Below, piece after piece: positions 7,586 to 15,593 of a stretch of 64,000 nt of DNA. The notes under the pieces are model-generated. The model made no database searches. It was not told where the DNA came from and worked only from the letters and a program-made list of their open reading frames with translations. The stretch comes from Hyphomicrobiales bacterium (lineage in GTDB: Bacteria > Pseudomonadota > Alphaproteobacteria > Rhizobiales > Rhizobiaceae). Within the stretch, counting starts at the first letter, position 1. Every line of letters begins with the position of its first letter. The translations under genes and the position numbers were made by a program. The stretch lies in NCBI GenBank assembly GCA_900468625.1, contig UBUL01000001.1:25324-89323 (forward strand). Direction: 5' to 3'.

Positions 7586-9040
7586 ATGAGCACAGTCATC
7601 AAGGGTGGAACCATCGTCACGGCCGACCTGACCTATAAGGCCGACGTCAAGGTCGAAGGCGGCAGGATCGTCGAGATCGGGCAGAACCTCTCGGGCAACG
7701 AAGTGCTTGACGCTTCCGGTTGTTACGTCATGCCCGGCGGCATCGATCCGCATACGCATCTCGAAATGCCATTCATGGGCACCTATTCCTCCGACGATTT
7801 TGAAAGCGGCACGCGCGCAGCCCTTGCCGGCGGCACGACCATGGTGGTGGATTTCGCGCTCCCCTCGCCCGGCCAGTCGCTGCTCGAAGCGCTCACCATG
7901 TGGGACAACAAGTCCACCCGGGCGAATTGCGACTATTCCTTCCACATGGCGATCACCTGGTGGGGCGAACAGGTCTTCAACGAGATGGAAGCCGTCGTCC
8001 GTGACAAGGGCATCAATACCTTCAAGCACTTCATGGCCTATAAAGGCGCGCTGATGGTGGACGACGACGAAATGTTCTCCTCCTTCCAGCGCTGTGCCGA
8101 ACTCGGCGCTTTGCCGCTCGTCCATGCCGAAAACGGCGATGTGGTCGCGCAGATGCAGGCAAAGCTGCTGGCCGAAGGCAATAACGGACCGGAAGCGCAC
8201 GCTTACTCCCGCCCGGCCGAAGTCGAGGGCGAGGCAACGAACCGCGCCATCATGATCGCCGACATGGCAGGCTCGCCCGTCTATATCGTCCATACCTCCT
8301 GTGAACAGGCGCATGAAGCCATCCGCCGCGCCCGCCAGAAGGGCATGCGCGTCTATGGCGAGCCGCTGATCCAGCACCTGACGCTCGACGAAAGCGAATA
8401 TGCCAATCCGGATTGGGATCACGCCGCCCGCCGCGTCATGTCGCCGCCCTTCCGCAACAAGCAGCATCAGGACAGCCTCTGGGCCGGCCTCGCCTCCGGC
8501 TCGCTGCAGGTGGTCGCGACCGACCATTGCGCCTTCACGACCGAGCAGAAGCGCTTCGGCCTCAACGACTTCACCAAGATCCCGAACGGCACCGGCGGTC
8601 TTGAGGATCGCATGCCGATGCTCTGGACCTACGGCGTCAATACCGGCCGCCTGACGATGAACGAATTCGTCGCCGTCACCTCGACCAACATCGCCAAGAT
8701 CCTCAACGTCTATCCGAAGAAAGGCGCGATCCTCGTCGGCGCCGATGCCGATATCGTCGTTTGGGACCCGAAGCGCTCGAAGACCATCGCCGCCAAGACT
8801 CAGCAGTCGGCGATCGACTACAACGTCTTCGAAGGCAAGGAAGTCACCGGCCTGCCGCGCTATACGCTGACGCGCGGCGTCGTCGCCATCGAGGAAGGCA
8901 CGATCAAAACGAAAGAAGGCCATGGCGAGTTCGTCAGGCGCGACCCGTTCACCGCTGCCAACCGCGCGCTTTCCACCTGGAAAGAAGTCACCGCGCCGCG
9001 CAAGGTGCAGCGCAGCGGCATCCCCGCAAGCGGGGTATGA
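7586..9040 (+). CDS. hydA: Dihydropyrimidinase (hydantoinase)
   Basis: Opens the ring of dihydrouracil and dihydrothymine to N-carbamoyl-beta-amino acids, the middle step of the reductive pathway. This cyclic amidohydrolase has the full binuclear metal site: H56 and H58 in DPHTH, the lysine to be carbamylated in MAYKG (K153), H181 in VHAENGD, H237 in VHTSCE and D314 in ATDHC. The length of 484 residues is normal. The ATG at 7586 follows GGGAACAG. It is separated from the amidohydrolase gene by a RIME-like repeat, so the two may share a transcript through a folded spacer. A second type of small repeat starts 35 bases after the stop codon. Confidence 0.95.
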   Translation: MSTVIKGGTIVTADLTYKADVKVEGGRIVEIGQNLSGNEVLDASGCYVMPGGIDPHTHLEMPFMGTYSSDDFESGTRAALAGGTTMVVDFALPSPGQSLLEALTMWDNKSTRANCDYSFHMAITWWGEQVFNEMEAVVRDKGINTFKHFMAYKGALMVDDDEMFSSFQRCAELGALPLVHAENGDVVAQMQAKLLAEGNNGPEAHAYSRPAEVEGEATNRAIMIADMAGSPVYIVHTSCEQAHEAIRRARQKGMRVYGEPLIQHLTLDESEYANPDWDHAARRVMSPPFRNKQHQDSLWAGLASGSLQVVATDHCAFTTEQKRFGLNDFTKIPNGTGGLEDRMPMLWTYGVNTGRLTMNEFVAVTSTNIAKILNVYPKKGAILVGADADIVVWDPKRSKTIAAKTQQSAIDYNVFEGKEVTGLPRYTLTRGVVAIEEGTIKTKEGHGEFVRRDPFTAANRALSTWKEVTAPRKVQRSGIPASGV

Positions 9041-9074
9041 CGCTTGGGCACGGCGCTTCGGCTCATCGGCCGCC

Positions 9075-9178
9075 TAGAGCAATTCCAGGAAAAATGCGTA
9101 GCGGTTTTCCGTCCGGAATTGCGAGAAAATAAAGAGATAGAGCATTTTCGCGATTCGAAGAAAAGCGAAACGGCGCTA
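9075..9178. repeat. Small dispersed repeat, family A, copy 1
   Basis: A roughly 100-base element made of two successive stem-loops. The first is framed by AATTCC and GGAATT. The second pairs TAGAGCATTTTCGC with a GCGAA-containing arm. Its left end is TAGAGCAATTCC. Its right end reads CTAG and contains the stop codon of the minus-strand cupin gene (9176-9178). Other copies are at 19612, 25038 and 56809, with a decayed one near 22060. Confidence 0.85.
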
Positions 9179-9589
9179 GCGCGGCACATACCGCTCCAGA
9201 TCCGGCAGCAGGACCACGCTTTCCTGCTCGTTCGGATCGGTGCGGGCGATGACCGCTGTCGCCGGCCGATCGCTGAGGTTGGCGGGAAGATGCGGAACGC
9301 CAGCCGGGATATAGAACATCTCGCCCTCGCGCACGATGACGTGCTCCTCCAGACGCTCGCCGAACCAGCAATGCGTCTCGCCGGAGATCGCGTAGATCGC
9401 CGTCTCATGCGAGGCGTGAAGATGCGCCTTGGCGCGGGCGCCCGGCGGAATGGTCAAAAGATGCATGCAGATCCCCGTCGAACCCACTGTCTCGGCGGCA
9501 ATCCCTTCGAAATAATTGAGGCCCTGTTTTCCGGCATAGGTGCTGCCGGGCCGCACGACACGGCAGGTGGGCTTCGATGAGACACTCAT
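9176..9589 (-). CDS. Small cupin-domain protein
   Basis: A single-domain cupin of 137 residues. The metal-binding cupin motifs are visible: AHLHASHETAIYAISGE (His, His, Glu) and later FYIPAGVPHLPAN (His). ATG 9589 is chosen because GGGGAG lies 8 bases upstream and the protein begins MSVSSKPTCRVV; an upstream extension of the frame has low-complexity, non-conserved content. The gene lies on the minus strand between dihydropyrimidinase and the importer genes, so it is not in their operon. The TAG stop falls in the right end of a dispersed repeat. The substrate is unknown. Small cupins of this kind are often sugar or organic-acid binding or isomerising proteins; I cannot assign one here. Confidence 0.8.
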   Translation of the reverse strand: MSVSSKPTCRVVRPGSTYAGKQGLNYFEGIAAETVGSTGICMHLLTIPPGARAKAHLHASHETAIYAISGETHCWFGERLEEHVIVREGEMFYIPAGVPHLPANLSDRPATAVIARTDPNEQESVVLLPDLERYVPR

Positions 9590-9713
9590 GGCATTGCTCC
9601 CCTCTGTCCAGCAGCCACAAGGCGTCCTCGCCTCTTCGGACTGCGGCAATGCCAAACAGAATAACACGCAATCCGCCCCAACCATGCGGCGAAAACAGGA
9701 CTGGTAGGTGTTA

Positions 9714-10505
9714 ATGACGTCATCCGCTTCCTCCGTCGTCTCCGCGCGGAATCTCTGTCTCACCTACAATACGAACGACGGGCCGGTGCATGCGCTGAGC
9801 AATGTCGATCTCGATGTGCGCAAGGGTGATTTCGTCTCCTTCATCGGCCCTTCTGGCTGCGGCAAGACCACTTTCCTGCGCGTCATCGCCGATCTCGAGC
9901 GCAAGACATCGGGCGACATCAGCGTCAACGGCATGTCGCCGGAAGACGCCCGCAAGGCTCGCGCCTATGGCTATGTCTTCCAGGCCGCAGCCCTTTATCC
10001 CTGGCGCACCATCGAGAAGAACATCGCGCTGCCGCTTGAGATCATGGGCTATGACAGGCAAGAGCAGGCCAAGCGCATCGCCCGGACTCTGGAGCTGGTC
10101 AATCTCAACGGCTTCGAACACAAGTTTCCCTGGCAGCTTTCCGGCGGCATGCAGCAGCGCGCCTCGATCGCCCGTGCTCTGGCCTTCGATGCCGATCTGC
10201 TGCTGATGGACGAGCCCTTCGGCGCGCTTGACGAAATCGTCCGCGACCACTTGAACGAGCAGCTTCTGAAGCTGTGGAAGCAGACGAACAAGACTATCTG
10301 CTTCGTCACCCACTCCATACCGGAGGCCGTCTATCTGTCGACCAAGATCGTGGTCATGTCGCCGCGGCCAGGCCGCGTCACCGATGTCATCGAATCGACG
10401 CTTCCGGCAGAGCGGCCGCTCGGCATTCGCGAAACGCCGGAGTTCCTGGAAATTGCCCACCGTGTCCGGGAAGGCTTGCGGGCCGGACATAGCTACGAGG
10501 AATAG
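9714..10505 (+). CDS. ABC importer ATPase of the nitrate/taurine/thiamine-precursor type
   Basis: The ATP-hydrolysing subunit of the importer formed with the two permeases and binding protein downstream. It has Walker A GPSGCGKTT (residues 45-53), signature LSGGMQQRAS, Walker B LLLMDEPFGALD and the switch His in THS. The sequence is closest to SsuB/TauB/ThiZ-class ATPases. ATG 9714 is chosen, with GGTAGG upstream; a GTG two codons earlier is possible. The following genes are closely spaced (10515, 10853, 11737, 12927), forming an operon. The pyrimidine-catabolic genes beside it suggest a pyrimidine-like substrate, but the sequence alone does not fix this. Confidence 0.92.
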   Translation: MTSSASSVVSARNLCLTYNTNDGPVHALSNVDLDVRKGDFVSFIGPSGCGKTTFLRVIADLERKTSGDISVNGMSPEDARKARAYGYVFQAAALYPWRTIEKNIALPLEIMGYDRQEQAKRIARTLELVNLNGFEHKFPWQLSGGMQQRASIARALAFDADLLLMDEPFGALDEIVRDHLNEQLLKLWKQTNKTICFVTHSIPEAVYLSTKIVVMSPRPGRVTDVIESTLPAERPLGIRETPEFLEIAHRVREGLRAGHSYEE

Positions 10506-10514
10506 GACCGAGCC

Positions 10515-10850
10515 ATGAACCCGCAATTCCTCCTTTGGCTTGTCGGCGCGATGGCGATCTTCATCGGCGGTGCCACAGCCTCGCGCGCCTATATCGCCAA
10601 CAACAACATGCTGGTGCTGATCCTGTCGCTGGCGCTCTATTGCGTCGGCAATCTCATGATGGTGCGGCTGATGCGCGAGGGCGGGCTTGGCCTGGCGATC
10701 TCCGCCTCCTCCATCGCCCAGCTCGTCGTCGTCAACGTCATCGCCTTCATCGTCTTTGGAGAACGGCTGAGCCTGCAGCAGCTTGCCGGCGTGGGCCTTG
10801 GCATCGTCGCCATGATCCTCATGCTGCTTCCCGCGCAAGGAAGGGCGTGA
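10515..10850 (+). CDS. Small four-helix membrane protein, SMR/EamA-like
   Basis: A 111-residue hydrophobic protein with four predicted transmembrane helices (about residues 5-24, 31-52, 60-82 and 88-107). It resembles small multidrug resistance or half-EamA transporters. A conserved membrane-embedded Glu lies in VFGERLSLQQLAGVGL, a motif typical of EamA/SMR proteins. It lies between the ATPase and first permease genes of an ABC importer, with spacings of 9 and 2 bases, so it is clearly part of that operon. Its job is unknown. It could export a by-product or help the importer. Such a gene is not a standard part of ABC importers of this type. Confidence 0.8.
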   Translation: MNPQFLLWLVGAMAIFIGGATASRAYIANNNMLVLILSLALYCVGNLMMVRLMREGGLGLAISASSIAQLVVVNVIAFIVFGERLSLQQLAGVGLGIVAMILMLLPAQGRA

Positions 10851-10852
10851 CC

Positions 10853-11740
10853 ATGGAAAAGGAACAGTTCTTCAAGCACAGGTTCCTGCCGGTCGCGACG
10901 ATCGTGCTGGCGATCATCCTGCTCTGGTATGTCTTCGCCGTCATCCTCAATGCGCCGTTCCAGCGCGATATGGACCGGCGCGGCAATGCCAGCCCGACAG
11001 CGATGGAATTCATCGGCAAGACGCTGTCGCAGCCGAAACCCACCCTGCCCGCACCGCATCAGGTTGCGCAGAATGTCTTCGAAAACACCTTCCTGCGGGT
11101 TCCGACAAGCAACCGCAGCCTTGTCTACAATGCGTGGGTGACGCTGGCGCCGACGGCGGTCGGCTTTGCCTTCGGCACAATCCTCGGCGTGCTCTTCGCG
11201 GTCGGCATCGTTCATCTCGTCGCGCTCGACCGCAGCCTCATGCCCTGGATCATCGCATCGCAGACGATCCCGATCCTTGCCATCGCCCCGACGATCATCG
11301 TCGTCTTCAGTGCCCTTGGCATCGATGGTCTGATCCCCAAGGCACTGATTTCCACCTATCTGTCGTTCTTCCCGGTCACCGTCGGCATGACGAAGGGCCT
11401 GCGTTCGCCGGAAATCATGCATCTCGACCTGATGCGCACCTATAATGCCAGCAGCTGGCAGACCTTCTGGAAACTGCGCGTGCCGGCCTCGATACCCTTC
11501 CTCTTCACGTCGATGAAAGTCGCGATTGCCGCAAGCCTCGTCGGTACGATCGTCGGCGAGCTACCGACTGGCGCCGTCGCCGGCATCGGCGCAAAGCTCT
11601 TGGCAGGCTCCTATTACAGCCAGACGATCGATATATGGGCGGCGCTGGTCGCAGGCTCCATCCTTGCGGCAATTCTCGTCGGCATCGTCAGCATCGCTGC
11701 CCGCATCGTCGAGCGCTCGATGGGAGGCAGAACGGCATGA
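10853..11740 (+). CDS. ABC transporter permease (first of two)
   Basis: A 295-residue inner-membrane permease of the BPD/SsuC class. It has an N-terminal membrane anchor, about six helices and the EAA loop, visible as DLMRTYNASSWQTFWKLRVPAS. The ATG at 10853 lies two bases after the stop of the small membrane protein gene. Upstream in-frame extension would overlap that gene and is rejected. The stop overlaps the start of the next permease gene by four bases (ATGA), indicating translational coupling. The two permeases would form the heterodimeric channel of the importer. Confidence 0.92.
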   Translation: MEKEQFFKHRFLPVATIVLAIILLWYVFAVILNAPFQRDMDRRGNASPTAMEFIGKTLSQPKPTLPAPHQVAQNVFENTFLRVPTSNRSLVYNAWVTLAPTAVGFAFGTILGVLFAVGIVHLVALDRSLMPWIIASQTIPILAIAPTIIVVFSALGIDGLIPKALISTYLSFFPVTVGMTKGLRSPEIMHLDLMRTYNASSWQTFWKLRVPASIPFLFTSMKVAIAASLVGTIVGELPTGAVAGIGAKLLAGSYYSQTIDIWAALVAGSILAAILVGIVSIAARIVERSMGGRTA

Positions 11741-12870
11741 GATCCTTTCATTTCTCCTGGCAGGGCATATTCGCCATTCTTCTCTGTCTTGCGGCGATCT
11801 CCGCCTTGCCGCTGGCTGCGGCAGATGCCGCCGCACCTTTCAGCAGCGGAACGACCTTCGTCATCTTCATTCTCATTGCCGCGGCCGCCGCCCTATCCTT
11901 CATGCACCTTTCCGAAGACCTGAACGCGGCGATCCTCTTCTTCGGCGCGCATGCGGCGGCATGGCTGCTGCTCGCGGGAATTTCCGGCAATGAAGGCAAG
12001 GCGCAAGCGTCCTTCTTCATTCTGATTGCCGCTGCCTGGCTGCTGGCCTGGCGCTGCGTTTCCGTCCTGTCGTCGATGCGCTCGCAGTCGGCCGCCGGCA
12101 GCTATACGCTGCGGCTGCTGATCCCGGCGATCTTCGGCATATGGATACTGATCATCTGGGAAGCCGTCACCCGCGGCGCCGGTGTTTCCCTGGTGCTGCT
12201 GCCGCCGCCAAGCACTATTGGCGCTCGGATCGCCAGCTCGCTTCCGACGCTCTGGATCGATGTGCGCCAGACGATCCTCACCTCCGTCCTGATCGGCTAT
12301 ATCATCGGCTGCGCCAGCGGTTTCGTCGTTGCCATTCTCGCAGACCGTTTCGCCTTCCTGCGTCGCGGTCTGCTGCCGATTGGCAACTTCGTCTCGGCTT
12401 TGCCGATCATCGGCGTCGCACCGATCATGGTCATGTGGTTCGGCTTCGACTGGCAGTCGAAGGCCGCCGTCGTCGTCATCATGACCTTCTTCCCGATGCT
12501 GGTGAACACGGTGACGGGCCTTACCGCAGCCGGCAACATGGAACGCGACCTGATGCGCACCTACGCATCGAGCTATTGGCAGACGCTGTTCAAGCTGCGC
12601 CTGCCGGCTGCCGCTCCTTTTATTTTCAATGCGCTGAAGATCAACTCGACCCTGGCGATGATTGGTGCCATCGTGGCGGAATTCTTCGGCACGCCCATGT
12701 CGGGCATGGGCTTCCGCATTTCAACCGAAAACGGCCGGTTGAATCTCGATATGGTCTGGGCCGAGATCGCGGTTGCCGCGATCGCCGGCTCGGTCTTTTA
12801 CGGTATCGTCGCCATCATCGAACGAATGGTGACGTTCTGGCATCCGTCTATCCGCGGTGGGCAGACGTAA
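11737..12870 (+). CDS. ABC transporter permease (second of two)
   Basis: A 377-residue permease. It is longer than its partner because of about 120 extra N-terminal residues that form several additional hydrophobic helices before the standard permease domain. The EAA loop is seen as DLMRTYASSYWQTLFKLRLPAA, close to that of the first permease, which suggests an old duplication. The ATG overlaps the preceding stop (ATGA), with GGGAGG upstream. The substrate-binding protein gene follows 56 bases later. The role of the N-terminal extension is not known. Confidence 0.92.
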   Translation: MRSFHFSWQGIFAILLCLAAISALPLAAADAAAPFSSGTTFVIFILIAAAAALSFMHLSEDLNAAILFFGAHAAAWLLLAGISGNEGKAQASFFILIAAAWLLAWRCVSVLSSMRSQSAAGSYTLRLLIPAIFGIWILIIWEAVTRGAGVSLVLLPPPSTIGARIASSLPTLWIDVRQTILTSVLIGYIIGCASGFVVAILADRFAFLRRGLLPIGNFVSALPIIGVAPIMVMWFGFDWQSKAAVVVIMTFFPMLVNTVTGLTAAGNMERDLMRTYASSYWQTLFKLRLPAAAPFIFNALKINSTLAMIGAIVAEFFGTPMSGMGFRISTENGRLNLDMVWAEIAVAAIAGSVFYGIVAIIERMVTFWHPSIRGGQT

Positions 12871-12926
12871 TCCAGGATCCCTTCCAAGGGATCAAGGCAT
12901 AACTCCAGAGGGAAAAGGGTGAAGAC

Positions 12927-13895
12927 ATGAAAAAAATAATGTTTGCATTGATGGCAAGTGCCATGACGCTTGCCGCCACCCAGGCCGCAATGGCGGCGGA
13001 CAAGGTGACCTTGCAGCTGAAATGGGTGGCTCAGGCGCAGTTCGGCGGCTACTTCGTTGCCAAGGACAAGGGCTTCTACAAGGACGAAGGTCTCGATGTC
13101 GATATCAAGGCGGGCGGCCCCGATATCGCTCCGGAGCAGGTGATCGCCGGCGGCGGCGCCGATGTCATCGTCGACTGGATGGGCGGTGCGCTGGTTGCCC
13201 GCGAAAAAGGCGTTCCGCTCATCAACATCGCCCAGCCCTTCGAAAAATCCGGCCTGGAACTGATCTGTCCGAAGGATGGCCCGGTCAAGACGGAGAAGGA
13301 TTTCAAGGGTCATACCCTCGGCGTCTGGTTCTATGGCAACGAATATCCCTTCTTCGCCTGGATGCACAAGCTTGGCCTGAAGACCGACGGCGGCAAGGAT
13401 GGCGTCAATGTTCTGAAGCAGAGCTTCGACGTGCAGCCGCTCGTCCAGAAGCAGGCCGACTGCATCTCCGTCATGACTTATAACGAGTACTGGCAGGCGA
13501 TCGATGCGGGCTTCAAGGCCGAAGACCTGACCGTCTTCAACTACACCAAGCTCGGCAACGACCTTCTGGAAGACGGCCTCTACGTCAAGGAAGACAAGCT
13601 GAAGGATGCGAAGTTCAAGGCCGACATGGTGAAGTTCGTCCGCGCTTCGATGAAGGGCTGGAAATATGCCGTCGAGCATCCGGACGAAGCCGCCGAAATC
13701 GTCATGGACAATGGCGGTCAAAATGAAAGCCACCAGAAACGCATGGCAGGCGAAGTCGCCAAGCTCATCGGCAACGGCAAGCTCGACATGAAGACCTATG
13801 ACCGTACGGTCGAAGCCTTGCTCGATCAGAAGATCATCAACAAGAAGCCGGCTGGCGCCTATACGCATGAAATCACGGACGCTGCTCTGAAATAG
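12927..13895 (+). CDS. ABC importer periplasmic binding protein, NMT1/THI5-like
   Basis: The substrate-binding subunit of the importer, 322 residues with a signal peptide (MKKIMFALMASAM up to AMAA, cleavage near residue 24). The mature part begins with VTLQLKWVAQAQFGGYFVAKDKGFY, the hallmark of the NMT1/THI5-like family. This family includes binding proteins for pyrimidine thiamine precursors (ThiY), riboflavin and related heterocycles. Together with the neighbouring pyrimidine catabolic genes this points to uptake of a pyrimidine-type base, though this is inference. A strong terminator follows the gene, closing the operon that starts at 9714. Confidence 0.9.
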   Translation: MKKIMFALMASAMTLAATQAAMAADKVTLQLKWVAQAQFGGYFVAKDKGFYKDEGLDVDIKAGGPDIAPEQVIAGGGADVIVDWMGGALVAREKGVPLINIAQPFEKSGLELICPKDGPVKTEKDFKGHTLGVWFYGNEYPFFAWMHKLGLKTDGGKDGVNVLKQSFDVQPLVQKQADCISVMTYNEYWQAIDAGFKAEDLTVFNYTKLGNDLLEDGLYVKEDKLKDAKFKADMVKFVRASMKGWKYAVEHPDEAAEIVMDNGGQNESHQKRMAGEVAKLIGNGKLDMKTYDRTVEALLDQKIINKKPAGAYTHEITDAALK

Positions 13896-13922
13896 TTTTA
13901 GATCATGGCGCACCATCGAAAC

Positions 13923-13953
13923 GCGCGGGGCTTCCGGTCCCGCGCTTTTTTTC
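13923..13953 (+). terminator. Intrinsic terminator of the importer operon
   Basis: GCGCGGG and CCCGCGC pair around a 9-base loop and are followed by a run of Ts from 13946. It lies 28 bases after the binding-protein stop codon. Confidence 0.92.
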
Positions 13954-14205
13954 ATTTTGTAACAGCAGCAACAAAAGGCTGGCTTTCTTGCAGCAATTGG
14001 CTGAAAAGCCTCGGCCATCAATTATTCGAATGCTGACATCACAATGCCGTGATTGCTTCGCATGGTTGCAAACGATAGGAATACCCGCGAAATCATTTTC
14101 TCGTGATCTTGCGAGAATTGAAAACCGCTCCCATTTACAGGGGCGATTTTAGGATGAGGGGCTGCAAGGCATGACAGACGGATATTACAACGCCGCGCAT
14201 CGCAT

Positions 14206-14290
14206 GCGACGCGCAAAAGTCGCCGTAACACTTTAAAGTTGATGCATAAGTTTACCCTTAAGTCGATTCCGATTTGAGGAATTGTGCGGT
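14206..14290. repeat. Small dispersed repeat, family B, copy 1
   Basis: About 85 bases: a GCGCAAAAGTCGCCGTAACACTTT stretch followed by an imperfect palindrome (CCTTAAGTCGATTCCGATTTGAGG). The same arrangement appears in reverse orientation at 26908-26990. It lies about 100 bases before the efflux adaptor gene. The rest of the 13954-14388 gap shows no gene. Confidence 0.75.
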
Positions 14291-14388
14291 AATCCCGCCG
14301 GGAAGCCGGCTCGCATGCAGTGATCTCCCGTGTTCGCGACGGAAAACCGCGAAATCCTTTGACCAAATGCCAAACTGGAACCGGACGC

Positions 14389-15579
14389 ATGGCCCTCACG
14401 CCGTTTAGACTTCTGAGCACGACCGCCATTCTGCTTTCCCTGCTGGCCGCATCGGCCGCCCGGGCAGAGCAGCCCGCCGTGACCACGCCGAAGCAGAACC
14501 TGCCCGCAATCGTCATCACCACAGCCGCAATGCGCCATCTGACCGACAAGGTCGTCGCGACCGGCACGGTGAAGGCCGTCGAGGAGGTCTACATCCAGCC
14601 GCAGGTGGATGGCCTCTCGATCCGCTCTCTTAATGCCGATGTCGGCGACAAGGTCACGGCGAACAGCACGCTTGCCACGCTGAACGACGATGCGCTGATC
14701 CTGCAGAAAAGCCAGATGCAGGCAACGCGGGCCAAGGGCGAGGCAAGCCTTGCACAATTGCACGCACAGCTCACCGAAGCCCGCGCCAATGCGGAAGAGG
14801 CCGAGTTGCAGCGCGTGCGCGCCGTCGCCATGGGCGCCAAGGGCACGATGTCGACCTCCTCTGTGGAACAGGCAAATGCTTCGGCCGCCGCCAACAAGGC
14901 GCGTGTGGTGTCCGCAGAACAGGCGATCGCCGTTGCCGAGGCCGACCTCAAGGTCACCGACAGCCAGATCGCCGACACCGACCTGAAGCTCGCCCGTACC
15001 GGCATCAAGACCCCGGTCTCAGGCACCGTCGCATCGCGCGATGCCCGCATCGGCGCCATCGCCAACGGCAATGGCGATCCGCTTTTCACCATCATCCGTG
15101 ACAGCCAGCTCGAACTGGTTGTCGATGTGTCCGAGAGTGACATCACCAGGATCTCGACCGGGCAGAAAGCCTTGATCGCGCTTTCCGGCAGCCGCGAAAA
15201 GCTTGCCGGAACCGTCCGCCTCGTCGCGCCGATCGTCGATTCCGTCACACGTCTCGGCGCGGTGCATATCACGATCGACGACGGCGAGAAGGCGCGCGCG
15301 GGCATGTATGGCAGCGCCGCGATCATCATTCGCCAGGAAGATGGTGTCGCTCTGCCGCTGACGGCAGTCAACAGCGAGGAAAACGGCTCTTCGGCCCGCA
15401 AGGTCGAAAACGGCGTGGTCAAGTTCGTCAATGTCGAGACCGGCATTCAGGACGGAGGCTATGTCGAGATCATCAAGGGTCTGAAGGCCGGAGACGTCGT
15501 CGTCGCCAAGGCCGGTGCCTATGTCCGCGACGGCGATCACATCACACCCGTGCGCGACACGTCGCAAGCCTCCAACTGA
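14389..15579 (+). CDS. RND efflux membrane-fusion (periplasmic adaptor) protein
   Basis: A 396-residue adaptor that should link the RND pump downstream to an outer-membrane channel. A signal peptide is seen (TAILLSLLAASAARAEQ). Then come the barrel-sandwich/lipoyl halves (VYIQPQVDGLSIRSLNADVGDKV and the matching ARTGIKTPVSGTVASRDARIG) flanking an alpha-helical hairpin rich in Ala, Glu and Gln. A beta-barrel and a membrane-proximal domain follow. ATG 14389 is chosen because it puts the signal peptide at the N-terminus; GTG 14320 would add 23 non-conserved residues. It is separated by 14 bases from the pump gene. No TolC-type gene or local regulator is visible. The substrate is unknown. Confidence 0.92.
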   Translation: MALTPFRLLSTTAILLSLLAASAARAEQPAVTTPKQNLPAIVITTAAMRHLTDKVVATGTVKAVEEVYIQPQVDGLSIRSLNADVGDKVTANSTLATLNDDALILQKSQMQATRAKGEASLAQLHAQLTEARANAEEAELQRVRAVAMGAKGTMSTSSVEQANASAAANKARVVSAEQAIAVAEADLKVTDSQIADTDLKLARTGIKTPVSGTVASRDARIGAIANGNGDPLFTIIRDSQLELVVDVSESDITRISTGQKALIALSGSREKLAGTVRLVAPIVDSVTRLGAVHITIDDGEKARAGMYGSAAIIIRQEDGVALPLTAVNSEENGSSARKVENGVVKFVNVETGIQDGGYVEIIKGLKAGDVVVAKAGAYVRDGDHITPVRDTSQASN

Positions 15580-15593
15580 GCGAGAACGGCAAG

